NCBI GenBank assembly: GCA_964611585.1
Contig: CAZTAK010000090.1
Coordinates: forward strand, 1 to 8,326
Length of the DNA stretch: 8,326 nucleotides
Direction: 5' to 3'
Source of the DNA: CAZTAK01 sp964611585
Lineage (GTDB): Bacteria; Pseudomonadota; Alphaproteobacteria; SHVP01
Shown: in pieces, positions 1-6,394 of the stretch
Numbering within the stretch: position 1 is the stretch's first letter
Layout of the letters: the number at the start of each line of letters is the position of its first letter
Made by a program: the position numbers and the translations under genes
Notes under the pieces: generated by a model
What the model was told of the DNA's origin: nothing
Database searches by the model: none
What the model saw: only the letters and a program-made list of their open reading frames with translations

Positions 1-72
1 CGGTAGCTCAGTTGGTAGAGCAGGCGGCTGTTAACCGCCTTGTCGCTGGTTCGAGCCCGGCCCGGGGAGCCA
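1..72 (+). tRNA. tRNA-Asn (anticodon GUU), 5' end cut by window edge
   Basis: This gene decodes AAC and AAU codons. The cloverleaf can be drawn directly: D stem GCTC/GAGC (6-9/18-21), anticodon stem GGCGG/CCGCC (23-27/35-39) enclosing the loop CTGTTAA with anticodon GTT at 30-32, and T stem GCTGG/CCGGC (45-49/57-61) around TTCGAGC. The 3' acceptor strand is CCGGGGA (62-68), followed by discriminator G69 and an encoded CCA (70-72). The window starts at acceptor position 4 or 5, so about four 5' bases (expected TCCC) lie outside. The folding is complete otherwise, so the gene is very probably functional. Confidence 0.97.
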
Positions 73-79
73 TTTCCGG

Positions 80-116
80 AAACCGCGTCTCAAGAATGGG
101 GCGCGGTTTTTCTTTT
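80..116 (+). terminator. Rho-independent terminator after tRNA-Asn
   Basis: A perfect 8-bp inverted repeat, AAACCGCG (80-87) with CGCGGTTT (102-109), can be extended by one T-G pair and encloses a loop of about 12 to 14 bases. The 3' arm runs straight into a T-rich tract (107-116, one C interruption). It lies eight bases after the CCA end of the tRNA, which is the usual place for a tRNA terminator. Confidence 0.85.
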
Positions 117-283
117 GCGGGAATGCCCGGCCCCTTGATTTGCGCCTCGTGAACAAAAAGCCAGCCAGGGCAATGGGCTCCCGATTCTGCAACCCGCACC
201 ACCATCCATCTATGCCCCGCGCCGTTGCCCGCGGCCGGTCCCTTGCCTAGAGTTCCGGCAACGAACCAATAGGGACGGACGCC

Positions 284-1030
284 ATGACCGATTCGCTGGG
301 CCCGCGCATGAAATTCGGGGTCATCGCGCCTTCGACGAATGCCTCGGTGCAGCCCGAGTTCGACGCCATGCGGCCGGCCGGGGTCACGAACCAGATGGGC
401 CGGATCATGGTCGCCGGCAACGCGATCCACAGCGACGACGATTTCGAGCGTCTCAATCGCGAGATCGAGGCGGCGCGGGACGACGCCATCGACCGTGTCA
501 TGACCTGCGATCCCGGCCATTTGATCGTCGGGATGTCGACGGAAACGACATGGGACGGGCTGGAGGGCGGCGAGAAACTTTACCAGCACATCAAGGACCG
601 CGCCGGCGTGGAGGTCACCATGGCGTCCGACGCCGTCGTGGAAGCGCTCAAGGTCAAGGGCGGCATAAAGCGGATCGGCGTGGTCTCGCCCTATCAGCGC
701 GCCGGCGACGAAAACGTCGTCCGCTTTTTTTCGGCCAATGGGTTCGAAGTGACGGCTATCAAGGGACTTAGCTGCGAGAGTCCGGTTCTCATCGCCCACG
801 TCAGCGAGGGTCAACTTCGCGACGCGATTCTTGAAGTCGATTCGGCGAATGTGGACGCCATTGTCCAGGTCGGCACGAATCTGGCGATGGCGCGGCTTGC
901 CGGGATCGCCGAAAACTGGTTGCGAAAACCGGTTATCGCCGTCAATACGGCAACCTATTGGCGCGCGCTCCGGAGCAACGGCATCGACAACAAGGTCGAG
1001 GGCTGGGGCTCGCTCCTCAGCGTGCATTGA
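284..1030 (+). CDS. Asp/Glu racemase-superfamily protein (maleate isomerase / arylmalonate decarboxylase-like)
   Basis: This 248-residue cytoplasmic protein belongs to the Asp/Glu racemase fold group, which includes maleate cis-trans isomerase and arylmalonate decarboxylase. Support comes from the N-terminal substrate-binding segment KFGVIAPSTNASVQPE (10-25), the first active-site loop region GMSTETTWDG (83-92), the IGVVSPY strand-loop (131-137), and the second half signature VGTNLAMARL (196-205) followed by KPVIAVNTATYWRALRSNGI (215-234). Its length matches the family (about 240-250). Characterised members place a cysteine just before the TN of the second loop, and isomerases have another in the first loop. 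Here these positions are G197 and the S85/T86 region; the only cysteines are C75 and C164. The chemistry is therefore uncertain and the true substrate unknown. The start is supported by AGGGA at 271-275, eight bases upstream. A cupin gene follows after 53 bases on the same strand, suggesting a small operon. Confidence 0.88.
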   Translation: MTDSLGPRMKFGVIAPSTNASVQPEFDAMRPAGVTNQMGRIMVAGNAIHSDDDFERLNREIEAARDDAIDRVMTCDPGHLIVGMSTETTWDGLEGGEKLYQHIKDRAGVEVTMASDAVVEALKVKGGIKRIGVVSPYQRAGDENVVRFFSANGFEVTAIKGLSCESPVLIAHVSEGQLRDAILEVDSANVDAIVQVGTNLAMARLAGIAENWLRKPVIAVNTATYWRALRSNGIDNKVEGWGSLLSVH

Positions 1031-1072
1031 TGGCCGCGCCGCGCCCGTTCTCTAGCGATCGAGCGCCAGGAC

Positions 1073-1078
1073 AAGGAG
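1073..1078 (+). promoter_or_regulatory. Ribosome binding site that fixes the cupin start
   Basis: AAGGAG lies five bases before the ATG at 1084. The reading frame stays open further upstream, to 958 inside the racemase-like gene, so this strong Shine-Dalgarno sequence is what selects the 100-residue version. Confidence 0.8.
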
Positions 1079-1083
1079 ACGAT

Positions 1084-1386
1084 ATGACCGGCAAACTTGC
1101 CGCCGCGGCGGCGGTCCCCACGGTGAAGATCGAGAACGCGCGTATCCGCGTCGTCGAATGGCGCTTTCCGCCGGGCGGCGCCACCGGCTGGCATCGGCAC
1201 GAGCACAACTATGTCGTCGTCCCGCTCACGACCGGCACCTTGAAGCTGGTGGGCGATGGCGGCGACGAAGACCGGCTGACCGAACTTGTCACCGGCGAGC
1301 CCTATGCCCGCGAGTTGAGCGTCGAGCACGACGTGGTCAACGTCAACGATTACGAATTCGTCTTTATCGAAGTCGAAATCAAATAG
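1084..1386 (+). CDS. Small single-domain cupin protein (BauB-like)
   Basis: This 100-residue protein is essentially one cupin beta-barrel. The first cupin motif is visible as GATGWHRHEHNYVVVPLTTG (about residues 32-51), supplying H37, H39 and H41 as possible metal ligands; the usual glutamate of that motif is not present at its normal place. The second half runs through RELSVEHDVVNVNDYEFVFIEVEI to the end, with H-D-V-V-N giving a possible second-motif histidine. There is no signal peptide or membrane segment. The general form resembles small cupins annotated as beta-alanine degradation protein BauB, whose biochemical role is not well defined; I have not verified orthology. The open frame extends upstream to 958, but AAGGAG just before 1084 and the N-terminus of the cupin fold support this start. 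It probably forms an operon with the racemase-like gene 53 bases upstream. Confidence 0.85.
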   Translation: MTGKLAAAAAVPTVKIENARIRVVEWRFPPGGATGWHRHEHNYVVVPLTTGTLKLVGDGGDEDRLTELVTGEPYARELSVEHDVVNVNDYEFVFIEVEIK

Positions 1387-1391
1387 CCCGG

Positions 1392-1414
1392 CGCGGCCTC
1401 AATGGCCGCGTTCT
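1392..1414 (+). terminator. GC-rich hairpin after the cupin gene
   Basis: A perfect 7-bp stem CGCGGCC/GGCCGCG (1392-1398/1404-1410) has a five-base loop and is followed by TTCT. It starts six bases after the cupin stop codon. The T-tract is short, so termination may be partial. The rest of the interval up to 1610 shows no gene or clear site. Confidence 0.55.
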
Positions 1415-1610
1415 GGCCGTGCCGCCGGATGAGCAGGCGCTTTGCTCGTCCGCAACTTCGTCGGTTCCGAACCGCCGACAGGCGGGCGCCCGGCCGTTAC
1501 GCACCGTCTGCTTGCCGCCAAAAGGTTCCGTAACGCCGATAGCGGTTCGTCGGTACGCCTATCCAATTTCCTAACGGCAGGTGTGAGGCTTTAGCTGCAT
1601 TCGTAGGGAC

Positions 1611-2477
1611 TCAACCGCAGGCGTAGGGCCAGATGCGCTTTGTGCCGGGCGGATCAAGCGAGCCATCAAGCTTCATGTGCGGAACCGGAACACCCTTCTG
1701 ATCTTGCGGCAACCGGGAGAGCGCTTGAGAATCGTACGGGGGCTGGAGCCGATAGAAAGCGTTCGGGTCCATGAAATATCCGTCCTTTGCAACCACGACG
1801 ACCCCGTCGTTGGACCATTCCGGGTGCTCACTATAGAGGACGGCAAGATGGAGCGCGTCACGGCGCACTCTCCGGCCCATTTTTCCGGTGTTGCTGGTCT
1901 TGCCGATTTCATCGCCCAACCTGACGTTGGCGCCGATCGGTAGCGGCGACATCTCCTGAAGATGGGTGTACTGGGAATAGGTCCAGAACGGCAGCCCGGT
2001 CTGTTCGGGGGTATGCCGTAACATGACCTCTGTGCCTTTCTTGTTGCCTTCGTTTATGAACCGGCCGACGACGACTCCGTCGGCAATTGCCCGTATCGGC
2101 GTGCCCCGCGGTTGAGGGATGTCTATGCCTTTATGCAGGGCTGCCTGATCACGTTTGTAGGTGTAGTCGATAGCCCATTGTTCACTGTCTATTTCGGGGC
2201 AGTCCGCGCCGCCAGCAAATTGCGGGTAGAGGTGTGTTTCGATTACGCCTCGGGCTTGTTGTACGCCCACGTTTTCCGGGCCACTGCCACCCTGATACTT
2301 CCCGACCATCATGTAGATTTCTTCATCGATCTCACGCGGCTGCACAAAGCCGGCAATATCCGTGCACTCGCCGCAGGGCGGCACCTGATCGCCGTAACCC
2401 GTCGAGCCCGCCGTCGCCACAAGCATGCCGGCGAGTGCCAGCATCAAGCCGCTCAACAGGGCGTTCCTCCTGATCAT
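1611..2477 (-). CDS. Exported M23-family (LytM-like) peptidase homologue, altered HxH motif
   Basis: This 288-residue protein begins with a signal peptide (MIRRNALLSG, then a hydrophobic stretch to about residue 23), so it should act in the periplasm. Residues 112-215 match the M23 (LytM/lysostaphin) metallopeptidase fold, which cleaves peptidoglycan cross-links in active members. Visible are the zinc-binding H115xxxD119 in HKGIDIPQPRGTPIRAIADG, the YTHL segment with H172, and LGDEIGKTSNTG (187-198). The final HLHF-type motif reads ALHL, keeping the zinc ligand H210 but replacing the preceding catalytic histidine with A208. C35 and C38 form a CxxC pair, and C93 and C287 could also make disulfides. 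The stretch from 25 to 110 has no recognised domain. GAGGA at 2484-2488 supports the ATG. The gene lies 23 bases downstream of the oxidoreductase on the same strand, probably sharing its transcript. It may be an inactive regulator of amidases or an enzyme using a different catalytic arrangement. Confidence 0.85.
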   Translation of the reverse strand: MIRRNALLSGLMLALAGMLVATAGSTGYGDQVPPCGECTDIAGFVQPREIDEEIYMMVGKYQGGSGPENVGVQQARGVIETHLYPQFAGGADCPEIDSEQWAIDYTYKRDQAALHKGIDIPQPRGTPIRAIADGVVVGRFINEGNKKGTEVMLRHTPEQTGLPFWTYSQYTHLQEMSPLPIGANVRLGDEIGKTSNTGKMGRRVRRDALHLAVLYSEHPEWSNDGVVVVAKDGYFMDPNAFYRLQPPYDSQALSRLPQDQKGVPVPHMKLDGSLDPPGTKRIWPYACG

Positions 2478-2500
2478 GCGAATTCCTCAGCCACGGCGCG

Positions 2501-3490
2501 TCACGGCACAAGAATGACCTTGCCCTTGCGATCGGCGCCGTCTTTCAGGGCGTGGGTCAGCGCGTCCTTGATCTCGGCCAGCGGATAGACGCCGGCGATT
2601 TCGGCCTTGAGGATTCCGTTGACAACGAGGTCGCTTGCCTCGCGATAGACCCGGATCAGGTCGTCGCGGGCGCGGCCGGTGCGGGCACGCGCAATGTAGT
2701 GGCCGACCAGCCGGATATCTTTGAACAGCAGGGCATTGACGGAGATCTTGCAATGATCGGTCTGGCTCGCCAGGCCATAGCAGGCGATTGTCGCCCCTTC
2801 CCCGAGGCAATCGGCGAGGCGTTCGGTGGCTTCGCCGGCGATGCCGTCGATGCCGAGCTTGATGTCGGCGCCGCCGGTGGCTTCGGCAACGCGCGCCGCC
2901 AGGTCCGGCCCATCGATAATCAGGGCGTCCGCACCCAGCGCCTCGAGGCCGTCAAAGGCGGCTTCGCGGCGGACGACGTTCGCGGTCTTGTAGCCCCACA
3001 TCCGGGCGAGCTTGATCAGGTTGCGGCCGCAGTTGGAATTGGCTGAATTCTGAATGACCCAGTCGCCGGGTTCGAGTTTCACCAAATCCGTGAGGGCAAA
3101 ATACGACGTCAGCACGCCGCCGCTGACCAGCGACAATTCTCCGGGGTCGCCCGTATCGGGAGCCGGGTAGACGACGTTGGCGGGAACGCGGACCTGTTCG
3201 CGCCAGGTTCCGGCACTGTAGAGCGTCACATAGACCCGCTCTCCGATCTCGAAGCCGCTGACGGCACTGCCGATTTCGAGAATGCGGCCGACGCACTTGT
3301 TGCCCGCAACGGCGGGTAGCGAGCGCTGGAAGCCAGCCCTGCCCATAATGTCGTAGAGATTGCCGAGGCTGATGGCGACGGCCTCCATCTCGACCACGAC
3401 TTCGTCGGGTCCGGCGGCGCCGGTTTCGAGATCGACCAGTTCCGCAACGTCCGGCGGATTCCCGTATTCCGAATATTGAATCGCTTTCAC
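2501..3490 (-). CDS. Zinc-independent MDR-family oxidoreductase, 2-enoyl thioester reductase-like
   Basis: This 329-residue protein is a medium-chain dehydrogenase/reductase. The N-terminal GroES-like half (1-115) holds LPAVAGNKCVGRILEIGSAVSGFEIGERV (58-86). The Rossmann half has the nucleotide-binding segment QNSANSNCGRNLIKLARMWGY (147-167), followed by NVVRR (171-175), where the arginines suit NADPH. The S/A-N-S-x-x-G-R pattern is that of the MECR/Etr1 2-enoyl thioester reductase group rather than zinc alcohol dehydrogenases, and no structural or catalytic zinc cysteine cluster is visible. In that group a tyrosine after the QG of the IQGxY segment donates the proton; the corresponding segment here reads IMGRAGF with no tyrosine, so substrate and mechanism are open. 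The likely reaction is NADPH-dependent reduction of an enoyl or quinone-like substrate in the cytoplasm. The start codon is GTG, giving the typical MKAIQYSEYG start. Confidence 0.85.
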   Translation of the reverse strand: MKAIQYSEYGNPPDVAELVDLETGAAGPDEVVVEMEAVAISLGNLYDIMGRAGFQRSLPAVAGNKCVGRILEIGSAVSGFEIGERVYVTLYSAGTWREQVRVPANVVYPAPDTGDPGELSLVSGGVLTSYFALTDLVKLEPGDWVIQNSANSNCGRNLIKLARMWGYKTANVVRREAAFDGLEALGADALIIDGPDLAARVAEATGGADIKLGIDGIAGEATERLADCLGEGATIACYGLASQTDHCKISVNALLFKDIRLVGHYIARARTGRARDDLIRVYREASDLVVNGILKAEIAGVYPLAEIKDALTHALKDGADRKGKVILVP

Positions 3491-3496
3491 CCCATT

Positions 3497-3501
3497 CTCC
3501 C
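3497..3501 (-). promoter_or_regulatory. Ribosome binding site for the GTG-started oxidoreductase
   Basis: On the minus strand GGGAG lies six bases before the GTG codon at 3488-3490. This good spacing, together with the family-typical N-terminus that follows, supports the non-ATG start. Confidence 0.7.
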
Positions 3502-3670
3502 TTGCAATCGCTCCCCCCGCCCCTCAACCCCGCGGCAGGCGTCGATGGCGCTCGCGTGCGTTCTGAGCCCCTGCCGTCCGGCGGGATTCATGGCCTCACC
3601 GGTTCCGCGACGCACCGACTGTACCTGAGCCCGCCGGGTTGCCAATTGATCTTGGTATAGCCGTCGGTAT

Positions 3671-4804
3671 TTAAGATTTTCGAGGCGTGTTGCGGGTTTT
3701 TTCGCCACAGACAGGCCGGATCAGCCCGTTGGCACTGCGATTCCCGTCGAGCTTGATGGCCGCCTTCGGTCCGCGCAACGCCAAAGACCGTTCTTCGGGT
3801 CGCGCAAGGACACCCCCCCGCAGCGGGGACGGCAGGCCGCCGCAACGGACCCAGGCGTTCGCGGCCATTCGCCGGCGTTCGCGGGCGGACCGGCTTGCCG
3901 CCATGTTGGCGAGGACCAGCCCGGCGGCCATGAGCACCACCGCCGCCCACACCCAGGGGCCGAGGGCCGCTTCCTTGGGGAAGATGATGAGGCCGAAGAG
4001 ATAACCGGCAACGGTTCTGAGATAACTCGAGTAGGAGAAGAAAACCGGCCCGGCGAGCCGGATCAGCTCGAACAGGAAGAGAAAGGTTACGATATTGACC
4101 GCCGCGGCCCAGACCGTGGCGAAGATCACCTCGCCGGCCATGTCGCTGAGCAGAACCGGCCCGTCGAAAATCAGCATGGCAGGCAGCAGAACGACGGCGC
4201 CGACGATCATGACTCCGGTCGCAAGCTGCAGCGAACTCGTCGCCGGTGGCCGCAGCAGGGCAACGGCGACATTGTTGAGCGCGTAGCCGAGCGGCGCCAC
4301 CAAAGCGACGATCAGCCAGGAGGCCTGAAACCCCGTCCCCAGGCTGCCCTCGGGAAGGACGATCATGAGGACGCCGCCAAGGCCGAGGAACAGCGCAGCG
4401 ATGCTCAAGGCCTGGAAACGTTCGATGCGCAAGCCAAAGGCAAACAGGTAGGTGAGCGCCGGGCTCAAAGTCTGGACAAGGGTAATGACGCCGACCGGAA
4501 GTTTTCCGGCCACCAGCGTCAGGGCAACGGTGGGAATGCTGACGCTGATGACGGCCGTCAGCGCGTATTGGCGAATATGGGCGCGGCCTAGCGGTGGCAG
4601 CGACCGCAGCGCCATCGACACGACGATCATCGCGGCGGCGGCAAGCAATATCTGCCAGAAGGCATAGGCGATGAGGGGGAACCCGGCTTGCGCCGCAATC
4701 TGATTGGCCGAGAAGATGCTGCCCCGGGCGATCGAACCGCCGACCATCAGGACAAGCGGTATGGCAAGCGCGTATTTTGCCGCGTCGGCCGCCGGCGTGG
4801 TCAT
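3671..4804 (-). CDS. EamA/DMT-superfamily transporter with overlong C-terminus
   Basis: This is an inner-membrane protein with about ten hydrophobic helices between residues 12 and 303, arranged as two five-helix halves typical of the drug/metabolite transporter superfamily (EamA). The halves show the usual small-residue-rich helices, for example LPVGVITLVQTLSPALTYLF (102-121) and LAGPVFFSYSSYLRTVAGYL (250-269), each preceding a loop with charged residues (RIERF, FPKEA). Members export small metabolites or amino-acid derivatives; the substrate cannot be read from sequence. Family members usually end about where the last helix does (near residue 303). Here the frame continues for some 70 residues rich in R, G and P, including GGLPSPLRGG (322-331), which looks like translated GC-rich palindromic intergenic DNA. 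A lost stop codon is a plausible reason. The Shine-Dalgarno sequence is weak (AGAAG about nine bases before the ATG). Confidence 0.85.
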   Translation of the reverse strand: MTTPAADAAKYALAIPLVLMVGGSIARGSIFSANQIAAQAGFPLIAYAFWQILLAAAAMIVVSMALRSLPPLGRAHIRQYALTAVISVSIPTVALTLVAGKLPVGVITLVQTLSPALTYLFAFGLRIERFQALSIAALFLGLGGVLMIVLPEGSLGTGFQASWLIVALVAPLGYALNNVAVALLRPPATSSLQLATGVMIVGAVVLLPAMLIFDGPVLLSDMAGEVIFATVWAAAVNIVTFLFLFELIRLAGPVFFSYSSYLRTVAGYLFGLIIFPKEAALGPWVWAAVVLMAAGLVLANMAASRSARERRRMAANAWVRCGGLPSPLRGGVLARPEERSLALRGPKAAIKLDGNRSANGLIRPVCGEKTRNTPRKS

Positions 4805-4823
4805 CGATGGAATCTTCTGTTGC

Positions 4824-4854
4824 GGGGGCGGGGACCCCGGACGGGCCTGCCCCC
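4824..4854 (-). repeat. GC-rich inverted repeat in the transporter 5' leader
   Basis: GGGGGC (4824-4829) pairs with GCCCCC (4849-4854), and a nested GGGG-A-CCCC lies at 4830-4838. It sits about 20 bases upstream of the transporter ATG, so in the mRNA leader it could fold next to the ribosome binding site. A similar GC-rich short palindrome is translated within the transporter's C-terminal tail (around 3818-3835). Confidence 0.45.
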
Positions 4855-5074
4855 GGAGGGGAGTTTCAGTTGCGATGGCGGAATCGGCCGCAGGGTCTGG
4901 TCATTCGGGCCCAAGCCACTCTGGCGGCCCAAACCACGCCGCAGCGTAGGCTGGCACGGCCGGATTGATCAAGACGGTATCGGCGGCCGGCTGGCGCGCA
5001 ATCGCCGAGCACGCAGTCGCGATTTCAAATATACCAATTCCGGCACTGCGGTTTTGTCTTTCGAAAGGAACTAG

Positions 5075-5110
5075 AGCTTTTCCCGATCGCATGCGCTCAC
5101 GCGAAAAGCT
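5075..5110. repeat. Palindromic intergenic repeat
   Basis: AGCTTTTC (5075-5082) and GAAAAGCT (5103-5110) form a perfect 8-bp inverted repeat around a 20-base centre that itself contains the palindrome CGCATGCG. The preceding GGAACTAGAGC context resembles the dispersed palindromic intergenic repeats seen in many Rhizobiales genomes; copy number cannot be checked from one window. Confidence 0.55.
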
Positions 5111-5129
5111 TTATCCGTTTGACATAGAA

Positions 5130-5173
5130 CGCAAATCGTCGCCGCCGGCGATTCCGCCGGCTCGGGATTTGCG
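5130..5173 (-). terminator. Terminator-like hairpin after the regulator-hydrolase gene
   Basis: CGCAAATC (5130-5137) and GATTTGCG (5166-5173) form a perfect 8-bp stem abutting the TAG stop codon (5174-5176) of the minus-strand gene. The inner arm adds a CCGGC/GCCGG stem. On the minus strand the 3' side is followed only by TTCTATG, so the T-tract is poor; it may act as an mRNA-end stabiliser as much as a terminator. Confidence 0.55.
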
Positions 5174-6394
5174 CTAGGGACTCTCCAGGACGAAACCTCT
5201 GATCGCCTCGAAAAGCGTTCTCCACGCCGGTTCCTGAGGAAGGATCATGTGGTTCATGCTCTCCAGCATGATGAACTCGGCGTCAGGAATTCCGGCGGCG
5301 AGTTTTCGGCCCTGGTCGAGCGGATGCACGCCGTCATCGCGGGCGTGAATGACCAGCGTCCGGGTGGCGACCTTTTCAAGAATATCTGTCACGTCGAAGC
5401 TGTCGACAGCCCGCCTCAGCCGCACGGCGTTCCCGGGTGAAGTGGTCTGTCTCTGCAATTCGACCAAAGACTGCATTTGTTCAGCGTTGCCGCCGGGAAT
5501 GAAATTGGTCGTGAACGCCTTGATGAAGGGACTTCCGCTTTTTCCCCAGCCGTGGCGCATCAGGGTCAGCATGGCCTCTCCCTGCTCCCGATCCGCGGTC
5601 TCCTCCCTAAGCAACCGGCCAAGACAGTATCCGCCGTGAAGAATGAGATGGCTCACCCGTTCTGGATGTCGAACGGCATACGCAATCGCAATCGGTGCGC
5701 CTTGTGAGGTGCCATAAAGCGCGAACCGGTCGAGCCCCGCCGCATCGCTAACCGCTTCCAGGTCGTCGACGAACGACTCGAGCGAAAGATCGTCAACCGA
5801 CCAGTCCGACAAGCCGTTGGCCCGCTGATCGTATCGTGTCACCCTGAACGTGCGGCCGATTTCATCGAGGAAAGGGCGCCACACCGGGCTGTGCCAATCA
5901 TGCTCAAGATGGGTCAGCCAGTGCCCCGCCCGGACAAGAGGAACCCCCGATCCGGTCGTCGAATAGGCGATCTGCGTGCCGTCCTTTGAAGTGCAAAACC
6001 TTACCTTTTGCCGCACAGATGCAGGCGGGCCGCCGGAAGTCCCGGTCGGGGCATCCGGCATTTCATCGGGTTCGCCGGCTTCATCGTGCTCGGATTGCAC
6101 CTCGGCGATGAACCGGAAACCCCGACGCGGGAATGTCTTGATGATTGCCTGGGCGGTTCCGTCATCGCCGACGGCTGATCTTGCCGCGCTGATGCGGCTG
6201 CTGATGGTCGCTTCCGAAACGATGCGACCGCCCCAGACGGCATCGATGAGCTCGTCCCTGGAGACGACACGATCCCGGTTCTCGATGAGGAACACGAGAA
6301 GCCCGAACACCTGAGGCTCAACGTCGATTTGAGATCCGGCACGGCGGATCTCCAGCCGCCGGGCGTTCAGCGAAACGTCGAGAAACCGGTACAT
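5174..6394 (-). CDS. Winged-helix regulator fused to alpha/beta hydrolase
   Basis: This 406-residue protein joins two domains. Residues 1-97 are an OmpR/PhoB-type winged-helix DNA-binding domain: VEPQVFGLLVFLIENRDRVVSRDELIDAVW (25-54), VSEATISSRISAARSAVGD (59-77), and the wing strand IIKTFPRRGFRFIAEV (84-99). A polar, proline-rich linker (100-127) follows. Residues 130-406 are an alpha/beta hydrolase: VRFCTSKDGTQIAYSTTGSG (131-150), RYDQRANGLSD (187-197), the nucleophile elbow GTSQG with S230, the acid in HARDDGVHP (D353 or D354), and H382 in SMNHMIL. The triad looks intact. No membrane helix separates the domains, unlike CadC-type regulators, so it should be cytoplasmic. The same hydrolase type is found fused to adenylate cyclases and other regulators. 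I infer a one-component regulator in which ligand binding or hydrolysis controls DNA binding; targets and ligand are unknown. A G-rich Shine-Dalgarno (6398-6404) precedes the ATG. Confidence 0.88.
   Translation of the reverse strand: MYRFLDVSLNARRLEIRRAGSQIDVEPQVFGLLVFLIENRDRVVSRDELIDAVWGGRIVSEATISSRISAARSAVGDDGTAQAIIKTFPRRGFRFIAEVQSEHDEAGEPDEMPDAPTGTSGGPPASVRQKVRFCTSKDGTQIAYSTTGSGVPLVRAGHWLTHLEHDWHSPVWRPFLDEIGRTFRVTRYDQRANGLSDWSVDDLSLESFVDDLEAVSDAAGLDRFALYGTSQGAPIAIAYAVRHPERVSHLILHGGYCLGRLLREETADREQGEAMLTLMRHGWGKSGSPFIKAFTTNFIPGGNAEQMQSLVELQRQTTSPGNAVRLRRAVDSFDVTDILEKVATRTLVIHARDDGVHPLDQGRKLAAGIPDAEFIMLESMNHMILPQEPAWRTLFEAIRGFVLESP

Larger units (their letters stand above)
4805..5173. other. 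Gene-free interval with several palindromes
   Basis: These 369 bases separate the transporter start from the end of the regulator-hydrolase gene. I see no convincing gene: the open frames here are short and have neither ribosome binding sites nor recognisable content. It should contain the transporter promoter (minus strand), but no clear -35/-10 pair stands out. It holds a GC-rich hairpin (4824-4854), a palindromic repeat (5075-5110) and a terminator-like hairpin (5130-5173), listed separately. Confidence 0.7.

Noticed and set aside
1..300. tRNA-Asn as an integration site for a genomic island
   Set aside because: There is no integrase, and I saw no second copy of the tRNA 3' end in the window; the terminator right after the tRNA looks native.
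8..1027. Long minus-strand open frame (339 codons) opposite the racemase-like gene and the tRNA
   Set aside because: It is antisense to a clear enzyme gene, and its C-terminus (RAGLEPATRRLTA) is the translated reverse strand of the tRNA, a known source of false proteins. High GC content explains the open antisense frame.
2112..3046. Plus-strand open frames opposite the M23 and oxidoreductase genes
   Set aside because: Both are antisense to genes with clear domains and show no protein family features of their own.
3487..3708. Minus-strand 73-codon frame between transporter and oxidoreductase
   Set aside because: It overlaps the transporter tail and the GTG start of the next gene, lacks a good ribosome binding site, and has a composition typical of translated noncoding GC-rich DNA.
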